Source: Pochonia chlamydosporia 170 (lineage: Eukaryota > Ascomycota > Sordariomycetes > Hypocreales > Clavicipitaceae). From it: a stretch of DNA of 64,000 nucleotides. The DNA lies in the NCBI RefSeq assembly GCF_001653235.2, contig NC_035792.1:930001-994000 (forward strand), in the 5' to 3' direction. The position numbers were made by a program, and so were the translations under genes. The stretch's first letter is position 1. Every line of letters starts with the position of its first letter. Positions 55,804-64,000 of this stretch are shown here, piece by piece. The notes under the pieces were generated by a model, which searched no databases, had not been told where the DNA came from, and worked only from the letters and a program-made list of their open reading frames with translations.

Positions 55804-56608
55804 ATGCTCTTTACAGTTTCCACCGTCGCCGCCCTCAGCGCCTTGGCATCCGCGTACGATCTCCCCGATAATCTGCGATCAATCTACGATGCTCACAAGG
55901 TTCGTCTTTTCCCACGTACTAAAGTCACCATTTCATGCTAATTCCGTGTAGAATGGTGACTGCAACTCCGCACTATCCGGCGCCATGAACACCGGCGCCG
56001 TCTACTGCGGCGACATCCCCAACGCCATCTTCCTCAAGGGCAGCAACGAATACGACAACATGGACATCGACTGCGACGGCGCCAACAACTCCGCCGGCGA
56101 CTGTGCCAACGACCCCAGCGGCCAGGGCCAGACCTCCTTTGTCGATACCGTTTCGCAGTACGGAATCCAGGACCTGGATGCGAATATCCATCCGTACGTG
56201 GTGTTCGGCAACGAGGGCGGCTCCCCGTCGTTTAACCCCCAGGACCATGGGCTGCAGCCGCTGAGTGTCATGGCCGTAGTCTGCAATAACCAGGTGGTGT
56301 GTGCTTCCATGACGCGTGAAGAGTAAAAACTAAGCTGACGGACGTAGTTCTACGGCATTTGGGGTGACACTAATGGCGGAACTTCCACGGGTGAGGCGTC
56401 CATTTCGCTGGCGAAGCTGTGCTTTCCGAATGATGGGCTCAATGGGGATAAGGGCCACGGGGAGAAGGATGTTTTGTATATCGGGTTTCCGGGGGATGAG
56501 GCGGCTACGGGGAAGGATGGCGCGAATTGGACGGCGGGGAGTACGCAGGAGTTTGAGGACAGTATTAAGGCTTTGGGGGATAAGCTTGTTGCTGGATTGC
56601 CTGCGTAG
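55804..56608 (+). CDS. secreted chitosanase, glycoside hydrolase family 75
   Basis: Three exons, 55804-55899, 55952-56296 and 56348-56608, give 233 aa. The signal peptide is [17 protein letters not shown], followed by [15 protein letters not shown]. The GH75 core includes [32 protein letters not shown] catalytic-Asp region, [20 protein letters not shown], and [13 protein letters not shown] spliced to [11 protein letters not shown], then [13 protein letters not shown] and [12 protein letters not shown]. These blocks in this order, and the length, match fungal GH75 endo-chitosanases, which hydrolyse beta-1,4 glucosamine chains in fungal or arthropod-derived chitosan. At intron 2 the donor may be CAG|GTG or GTG|GTG; both keep frame and the second is preferred. 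The secreted enzyme is divergent from a GH23-like lysozyme-fold gene. Confidence 0.94.
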
Positions 56609-58249
56609 GGGTTGAATTTGTATAAGATTGGGTGTATTTCTGACTAGTATATGATCTATTTAAGTGTATTTACTTCTGAGCGTCTCGGTCATAAGCAGTG
56701 TTAATGTAGATTAAGATTGACACAACTGCAATATATCCATACAGAGCCTATTCTACTTCTTGGCAGGTAACGTTTCAGGATTCAAATATTCAACAACTCG
56801 GCAGCACCGAGTCCAAGGACACGAACAGCTGCAACCACAAGCCCTTCCACGGCAGCATATCTTTCGACATGCTCATCCCATCCATGTCAAGCTTACCCAC
56901 CATGTTAAAGCCCGTAAAAGCGACTCTCCGCGACAACACACATTCAGAAATATGGATGACGATCTTCCCCCAGATCCACACTACTACGACGCCAATCTCA
57001 CCCCAACCTGGTCTCAATACTTTCAGACGAATCCTACCGGCAATTAAACCGGTCTTTTCTTTACCAAAATCTTGGTCGGGGGGAACGTACGTCACAGTTG
57101 TCGGGTGCAGCCGTGGTTTGTCGTGAATGTGTGATCTTGTGGGTGATGAGAGACAAGATAGATGCGTGTCTTGGATTCACTTCATTCCTGTTTCGCAACT
57201 TGGCGACCGTTTCGGCAAAAGTTAATCATGAGGATTCCATTTCGGATCATTGAAATATTTCAGTCTAACTGTGCTATATTCTAGGATGGATGCCAGCTTT
57301 TACTGGTTGCTTAGTTGGTATCTGAGGCTGAAAAATGGTGAGCTTTTATAAGAGGAATTTTCTGAGAGCTGCACATCAGATTACTTCCGAATTCGAAACT
57401 CTTTGAGACCGTCATCAATAAGAAACATATCGAAGAAAGGAAATACACGATGAATGAATACCAACACCATTATTCAAGAGCTAATCCTAAGAAAGGACGT
57501 CACCTACATCGATCTACTATGTACCCTCCGCATGCTATGCTCGCCCAGTCCTCACTAACACAGCCCAAGCCTCATTCCAAAGAACAGAAACACCAATTCA
57601 GCAGCAGCATAGTCCCGCACGAACAAACCGCCTCTGTTGCAGCAGCCTTCAGCCCCAGCCAGCTTCACGAAATACTTAAAAAACGCCTGAATCCTGAACG
57701 AACAAGACTGCCCGGTTCTTGACGTATCTTCCCAGAGGACCGCCCAGCACCACCATCATCCGCATGCAGATGATACTTTATCGCCGAGCAATATATTACC
57801 ACGGATCAGAAGGGTCGGCGCTGCCTTAGTCAGGGGAATATACCTATGGTATTAGAAAGTATACATTGTTTTGTATATTCGGGGACAAGTAGGTGCTACT
57901 TGGGGAATATTTAAGCCTCTGTTCAGACAAGGCAATGCTCATAAGAAACTTGTCACTTGCAGATCCAATTAAAGTCCCAGTTGTCATCTATTCATGTACA
58001 GTTCTAGGAGAATAATACTAACAAATGAATTCTACACCAACATGAACAAATACCTCCTTAAAAGATCCGTCCCTTATACAGCAACCAACATCAAAAACCT
58101 TGTACTTTATATGCTCCTGTCATCTTAAACAAAGCAAAACGCTCATCTGGCAGCTCAATCAGATACCTGGTAAGTATCAGTGCCAAGAAACTGGGCACTC
58201 GCGTACCGTATCCAATTGGCAAACATATCATGCCCACACATAGGCCAAC
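56609..58249. other. intergenic with one doubtful small frame
   Basis: About 1.6 kb. A minus frame at 56790-57095 and a plus frame at 56760-57047 overlap head to head and neither shows a domain. The small plus frame at 57450-57722 is listed separately. No repeat or RNA gene is seen. Confidence 0.45.
57450..57722 (+). CDS. doubtful small protein with an upstream TATA motif
   Basis: A 90-codon frame starts at ATG 57450. A TATA-like CTTTTATAAGAGG lies about 110 bp upstream and a 5' leader without other ATGs follows. The protein is Lys/His/Ser/Gln-rich (NEYQHHYSRANPKKG, HEILKKRLNPERTRLPGS), with no signal peptide or domain. It may be a small gene or a chance frame. Confidence 0.25.
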   Translation: MNEYQHHYSRANPKKGRHLHRSTMYPPHAMLAQSSLTQPKPHSKEQKHQFSSSIVPHEQTASVAAAFSPSQLHEILKKRLNPERTRLPGS

Positions 58250-60439
58250 TTAACGAGAGATTTCATCGTCCGAGCTCTGTACCATGTTCTGATGGGCGAT
58301 GGAGTCCTTTCGAGCAGTCATGGCGATCTTCTCAAAGTGATATAATGGCTTGAGGGTAGCGGAGCGCTGGAAAAAGACGTATCTCTTGAACCACCAGGGC
58401 AGAGCCTGAGTGAGCTGGTACTTGGCAAAGGTACCAACTGGAACTGCAAAGACCCAATCAAGCTCCTCAAGGGTACGCTGCATGGTCTCGGGCACCCAGA
58501 AGAAAATCATGACGAAGGCGACGAGGTTGAATCCGGCGTACAAAGCAAAAGAACCGAACGTCTCAAGGCGGCCGAGAAGGAAGGGAAAGGTAATACCCAA
58601 AACGGCGGCCTGGGTTGGAAAAGTTAGTTGATTGAACTGCTCTCGTTACACAGAAAAGGAACTTAAACATACAAAGAAGAGACATGTTGCTACGGCAAAA
58701 CTCATGCCAGTCTCACGATGAGACAGTGGGTATACTTCAGCACTGTAAGTGTACGGAACGGGACCTTCACCGGGTGAATAGAAAGCGCCGAAAAGGAAGA
58801 CAAATAAGCACACCAGGCCAGTACGAGCATTGGCCATTGATCCATTAGGGTCAATCAGAGTGCAGAGACCGGCTGCCAGAAGAGTCCAAAACATTTGAGG
58901 AAATGTGAATAGAAGCAAGCTGCGTCGGCCAAAGGTGTCAATGGTAAAGAAGGCAGGGAAAGCGAACAGCCAGTTAACCACACCAAAGCCAAAGGATCCG
59001 ATCATGGCCTTGAACTGTGGGCTAGGATCGGTCTTGAAGGCCTGTTCGAAAATCGATGTGGAGTAGAAGGCGATGATGTTGATTCCGCACATTTGCTGAG
59101 CAATCATGACAGTGAAAGCCGCCAAGTTGGCTCGGCGAACTCGAGGTACGGTGAAGAGCTGGCCGAAGCGGGTGGCATAATTGGTAGTGCCCATGACCTC
59201 CCTCTCAAGCTCGAGTTGTGCGCTGATGTAGTAGATATCACGCGCAACCTGGATCTCATTGCGGCGAAGGACAGCCATAGATCTCCAAGCATCCTGAAAG
59301 CGGCCCTTCTTGATGTACCAACGGGGAGATTCAGGGCAAAAGAAGATGAGCGCCATCAAAGGAACTGCGGGGAGGAAAGGTGCTCCCAACATGAGGCGCC
59401 AGTTGAGGGGTTGCGCAATCTGATAGACAGCCAGGTTGACGGCAGTTCCCAACATGATTCCGAAGGCTGTCCACATTTGCCAAGACATGACCAACGCGCC
59501 TCTGATGGAAGCGGGAGCGTTCTCTGCGGCGTAGACGGGCACGGTTGATGCTTTTGAGCCCATGCCAATACCCATGAGAAGACGACAGGCAAGCTGTTGC
59601 TGCCAGGTCCTGCAGAAGGCGGATCCAATAACAGGCCAGATACAGAATTGCGCAGCAAAGAAAATGGTGCCTCTGCGTCCGAGTCGGTTGTTCAATGGAT
59701 CAGCCAGCCAGCAGCCAATGAGACTGGTCAGGGTCAGCAAAACTAGTCTCACGAATCGGTGGAGGTGCGTGCGGCTTTGAGGGTGTACTTACGAAGCGCC
59801 AATATAAGGGCCAGCATTGATCAGACCAACAAGTATATGATCCAAATCAGACTTTGACCCGATACCGTAGGCTGCAGGAAAGAAAATCGTGGCTCCGTTG
59901 CTACCAGTTTGATCCCAGCCTTGGACGGCGGCGCCAATAGAGCAAGTGAAAATGGTCAGGAAAAGTTTCATGGGCATACGCCATTTGTGAGTGACTTCTT
60001 CTTCAAGTACTTCAATTTCGTCAGAAGCCAGCTTCTCGGGCCCGTCGATATTGCGAATATTGCCAGGGTCTTGAGCTACCAATGCACCCTTCTTCAAAAT
60101 GGCAACATGTTCTTGTAGACCTCTGCGCAGCGCAAAATTCTCCACATCTGCCATCAACTGAGACCGAGGAATCCCTTGCAAGGGGTTGCGGATTCTAATA
60201 GCACGACCGTTAGACACGCCGCTAATTCGTCATCATAGAGGAAATTGCTGTGCCGCCCTTACCTGGCCTCGAGGTTATGAGACAGGCTGGTCTCCTCTTT
60301 AGGGCTGGTGCCCCTTTCCTCCAGGTGCTCATTGCGAACGGCCTTGGAGTCGTTGCTAAAATGTCCTGTTAGTGATTGGTAACAGGAGGCACATCGGCAT
60401 GTGTGCCAATGCGAGTTAAACTCACTTCGTATTGGACAT
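58250..60439 (-). CDS. MFS sugar/polyol transporter
   Basis: Five exons join in frame: 60426-60439, 60263-60355, 59793-60221, 58673-59747 and 58250-58609, giving about 656 aa. Sugar-porter signatures are all present: NRLGRRG (GRR loop), PESPRWYIKKGRF, TVMIAQQMCGINIIAFYST (QQxxGxN), GFGVVNWLFAFPAFFTIDTF, GPVPYTYSAEVYPLSHRETG (PAEVYP region) and PETMQRTLEELDWVF (PETK-like). About 12 helices are expected, with a long polar N-terminus (MSNTNNDSKAVRNEHLEERG and on) and a charged C-tail. The family moves sugars or polyols such as inositol; substrate unknown. The two short introns (60222-60262, 41 nt, and 59748-59792, 45 nt) and the 4-codon first exon make the 5' structure less certain. Confidence 0.87.
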
Positions 60440-63400
60440 TGTGAGTGCCTTCACTGCCGACAGAACCGAAATGAATCTTAGTCCTGAAGTTTGGTCAAGA
60501 TTAGCTCAGAAAGGGTCACCACGCTGGGATGAATGTCCAAGACCGAGTTAATTCGACCTTTCCTGACCTAGAAGCAATTGGGCCTATAGTAGTTGAAGGT
60601 GAGGATTCAACATTGGAGCTCTAGAACGGGAAATGAGGGCTATTTGAGTCCGGAGAAAAGGGAACAGCAACGCCTCTTCTCTGCGATCGTGCCCGGAAAC
60701 CAAATGGCCATGGTGACTCGCAGAAATGTGGTCAACCAACAGTTGAATTGTTCACGGACCCTTGGCGAAAGTTCCACCCACCAATGTAGGTGGCCTAGAA
60801 GCATGGACCTAAAAACAGACAGCTCAGAACGCACGTTCGCATGCCGGAGCAAGCATAGTGTTCAACTGCGCAGGTGGGCAGCCTTGAAAGCTGACTTGGT
60901 GAACGCTTGTTGCAGACAACTCCAAGGGTAAGAGACGGAACCAACCATTCCTTCCCCAGTCGATGCTAATAAGTGTCTCTCCGCGCTCCCCGCAAAGTTG
61001 GCCGTGGATTGTACTGGGGGTTGATAGAGGATGACGAACACAGCTGAAACAACCCAGAACGAAGATGAAATCGGACAAGGTTAAGGTGTGGCGGGGCATT
61101 AGTGTGGCAGATCGGATCCCAACCGCCTCCACACCGCACTTACCGTTGCTTCGGAATGGACTACATTTTGGTGAGATGTACGCTCAATTAAGCCCTGCTC
61201 ATGACCAAGATGATGGGCAAATATGATACCTCATCAAACTTAGCCACGAAGTTGAGGCTCGGTCTTGGGGGCCACCACCAGCGACGTAGCCTGTGCTGTT
61301 GCGGTCTTTGTTGGAGTTGGCTGTATGAAAAGCGACGAGCAATGCATCAGATCAACTCGAAGGATTGCCAAGACAACATAGTAGCGGAATAACTTACATT
61401 TCTCCTCTATATGGCATTGCTTCAAAACCCCTACACGCATGGCGAGAGCACCCCTAGATTAGTTTGCACACACCCCCTCCCATCTATCAACTCGACTAAT
61501 ACTGTGCCTGCGAATTGTCAGTGTGATTACAGTAATAATTAGTTGGTGATGAAGTAAGTTGCAAGTCGGCTACCAGCAGCGATGGGTGCCCATAGACACG
61601 AAACCCGATGCCGCAAGCTACGTACGTCAACCGAGACACCCTGGTCACAAGCCTTGGCAATCTTGTACTCCATAAATGACAGGTTGACTGACCCAATCAG
61701 CCAGTTGCCAAGCCATTGGTTCTTTTCGACATCTTGGCTCTGACTGGGAGCGGCAGTGCCACAGTACCACAGCTGTCCATGTCTTGGATGAAAAGCTCAA
61801 CGGCTCCCCATAGAATGGAGCAGATGGAGCCGGATGCAGCCAGGCAACGAAATTCGCCTTCTGGTCAATGGATGATACCGTGCAACGACCTACACGACCA
61901 CATATGGCTCAATTGGATCAACAGGGTATTGAGAGCTTGAAGGCGAATACTGCCTCAATTCATTTTATTTTTGTCGGGGCTCATTCACTGCCAAGGTGTG
62001 TACGCTCCTTAGCGGTGAGAGTGCGAGCTTTGCCTCCGTCGGGTCCAATGATGTAACCGTATTTTTTACAATGACTTCTGTCATCGCAGGTGACAAGATC
62101 TCAACATTGTCGGCTGACTAGAAGAAAATGGTCTGTGCTCCTTGCGCGGAAAAATAATCGTCGGAGAGGGCTTACTGTACTTTGCATCCCTAGAGTAATT
62201 GAAACGCGGGTAGAAGGACGGTGACATCTTTCTTCACTGATTGAGCCGCAGTCCGTAGCCTTAAGGACAAATGTAGGGAGGATTTGCGCTACCCCTCCCT
62301 GGTCTCTCGTCTGTCTTTACAATTGTTTCCTTGTACCATCTCAGCGATTGTGTGACGTTGTCTTGACAGACGCACGTCGTCGGTCGGTTTCAAGATCTTC
62401 TCACTCAAAATCCTGAGCGGGTGTAGCAGTCGACGATGCTGGCACGCATTGGCCACCAAGCTCTTCTGACCCGTATCACTCGAAACGGTTAGGTGGCGGG
62501 TTCCATGTCTCTTCTCTCTGATACACGTATGCCCCGTGGAAGAAAATGCCTTGCTCGCTGTTCCCGGCCATGTGGTAAAAACGAAACCTCTCCACGCCAT
62601 GCAGCAAGCCACCCTGAGATTTCACGCCACCATTATTTTCTGCTGCCTGATCTGGTCAGTCACCAGGATATATCATCCAATGAGGTGACCTGGCGTATGC
62701 GCAAATGTCGTAGCACAAACGGCAGTGATGCAGCCTCCCGGCAATTGGCAAGGGTTCAGCCATGGATGGAACCTGCTCTGGTTGGATACCACAAGAGCCA
62801 AGATGCGCCTCGAGTTCAATATGAATTTGGTCTGATGCTGGGACGGACTTCGCCTTGGTGCAGGAAGCGACTGCTACTCTCTTCTCTCTCTTCACTACCA
62901 AATATTCCCGCATTTCGAGCACCGCTAGTCGCGCGAGAGATGGCAGGCCAATGGTGCAGGAGTTTTCAGGTCTGTTGAAAGGTCCCGAGCTGGACTGGCA
63001 TTTGCAAAAGTCATAGGAGAAGTGGAGGTGTGGACATGCCTCCGAATGGCAAGAAAAATGAGTGATTGTACTGCGCAGTACGGTGATTACGAGGTGTTGA
63101 TCTGGAAAGTTGAGACCAGACTCTAGATGGCTCATTGAAAGAATGGCATGATAATTTGAGACTGGAGCCGCAAGCAGCGGTGCAGAAGCGACTCGCCAGT
63201 TGCTCAAGAGGTCTGGCCGTGCCTTCTTCTTCTCCTCTTCAGTTGTTCGCTTTTGGAACGCCACGTGATGCTCGTCTCTTTCCTGACTAAATTTGACAAA
63301 ACTGAACCCCTACTTGGTTGGGGATTTGCAGAAACAAACACACAGATCACGTCGTTGGTCTCTTTCATCTCTTTTTATGTACAGTACAGTACATACAGGC

Positions 63401-64000
63401 GATGACCGAGAAATTGAGATTGTCGCAGATGGGGCACCAGACGTCACAAGAGCACCAACTGTAGCCACGGATCAGCCAAATGACGACTTTACCAGCCCTG
63501 TCAAAGCCCAATGTCCGCTTGGGCAAGTCTGTTGATGGAATATAGATGCCTCCACGGCTCCGAGAGTTGTTCTTCGTTTCAGAGTCAAGTACTCATAAAC
63601 AATGCGCCGCACCCGCAATAAACCCCCAGCCTATTGAAGCATTTAGTGCACGAGAGGGACCCGTTCTGCAGTCAAGTTTCCCAACTCTCGCCAAGCATCT
63701 CTGGCACATTGACGCGAGCGCCACATTCCAGGACGCCAACGGGTTGCTGCGGAGTCCGTGGTCTACGCTAACCAGAATGCATTGTCGAGATAATCGCATT
63801 CATGCGGTTCTAAACAAAGCTATGTCTAGCTTGTATCAATGGGTTTCCCCAGGGACTGCATCTAGCTAGCGGCAACACGACAATCGCCCTCACCATGCAC
63901 GTCAAGCAAAGCCAAAAATATCACAGACTGCGGCATCCTAGTTAGTCATGGCTTTGTTTTCGGCATTTCTCTGCCCAGCATGTGGTCAAATTGAGCTGCA
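60440..64000. other. long gene-free edge region
   Basis: About 3.5 kb. The first part should hold the sugar-transporter promoter (from 60440 upwards on the minus strand). Frames on both strands (e.g. 62493-62978 + and 62656-63264 -) overlap each other and have no recognisable domain or ATG/splice logic, so I treat them as chance. A near-palindromic GTACAGTACAGTAC occurs near 63378-63392. No RNA gene was found. A gene may begin beyond the right edge. Confidence 0.45.

Noticed and set aside
56760..57095. Opposed frames, plus 56760-57047 and minus 56790-57095
   Set aside because: Only one can be real, and neither has a domain or conserved pattern; the minus frame has hydrophobic stretches but no family match.
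62493..63264. Opposed frames of 161 and 202 codons near the right edge
   Set aside because: They overlap, lack domains, and the minus one starts at GTG.
63376..63394. Near-palindrome around GTACAGTACAGTAC
   Set aside because: Short simple repeat; no flanking feature suggests an attachment site or origin.

Overview
This window is nuclear DNA from a filamentous ascomycete, most likely a hypocrealean Sordariomycete (Metarhizium/Pochonia-like; an inference from gene content). The evidence is short spliceosomal introns (about 41-94 nt, GTRNGT donors, CTAAC/CTAAT-like branch points), monocistronic genes with long spacers, an intron-containing nuclear tRNA-Phe, and typical fungal families: a Zn2Cys6 regulator, MFS permeases, the polarity receptor TeaR, GH75 chitosanase and a fungal APH-like kinase. 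There is no CRISPR array, bacterial operon or rRNA. I recognised no intact transposon.

Left part (2.1-13.0 kb) is accessory in character: a Zn2Cys6 regulator (-), a vacuolar-type MFS permease (-), a PEBP-family protein (+), a Ure2-like glutathione S-transferase (+) and, convergent with it, a pyruvoyl-type decarboxylase (-) of the family of the Psilocybe L-tryptophan decarboxylase PsiD. Between the last two lies a tandem repeat of about 155 bp whose unit includes the decarboxylase 3' coding end. Regulator, transporter, GST and amine-forming enzyme together look like a possible small metabolic cluster. Next come TeaR (14.1-15.8 kb, -, C-terminal CAAX box) and a 3.9 kb stretch without a convincing gene.

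Middle part: a calcineurin-like metallophosphoesterase (19.7-20.7, +); an APH-like kinase with an apparent Asp-to-His change in the catalytic loop (21.3-23.0, +), convergent with a small unrecognised protein (23.2-23.8, -); a gene-poor 3.9 kb; and a decayed ABCC-type ABC transporter pseudogene (27.6-31.9, +). A J-domain protein (35.3-37.0, +) follows a 2.7 kb pyrimidine-rich leader. Then come the tRNA-Phe (38.8, -), allantoinase with a TNG-repeat insertion (39.2-40.8, -), mitochondrial polyprenyl diphosphate synthase Coq1 (42.1-43.5, -), the V-ATPase assembly factor Vma12 (44.2-45.1, +) and a stand-alone Eco1-type zinc finger protein (45.6-46.4, +).

Right part: a secreted germin-like cupin (49.1-49.9, +); an ankyrin protein whose start codon appears split by an intron (50.5-51.3, +); two Pro/Tyr-rich proteins in the same frame separated by a single TGA (52.0-53.4, +); a divergent pair of secreted glycan hydrolases, a GH23-like lysozyme fold (54.4-55.2, -) and a GH75 chitosanase (55.8-56.6, +); and a sugar/polyol MFS transporter (58.2-60.4, -). 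The last 3.5 kb shows no convincing gene.

Exon boundaries were placed by reading splice sites and checking frame by hand. Function assignments rest on recognised motifs, not on a database search.
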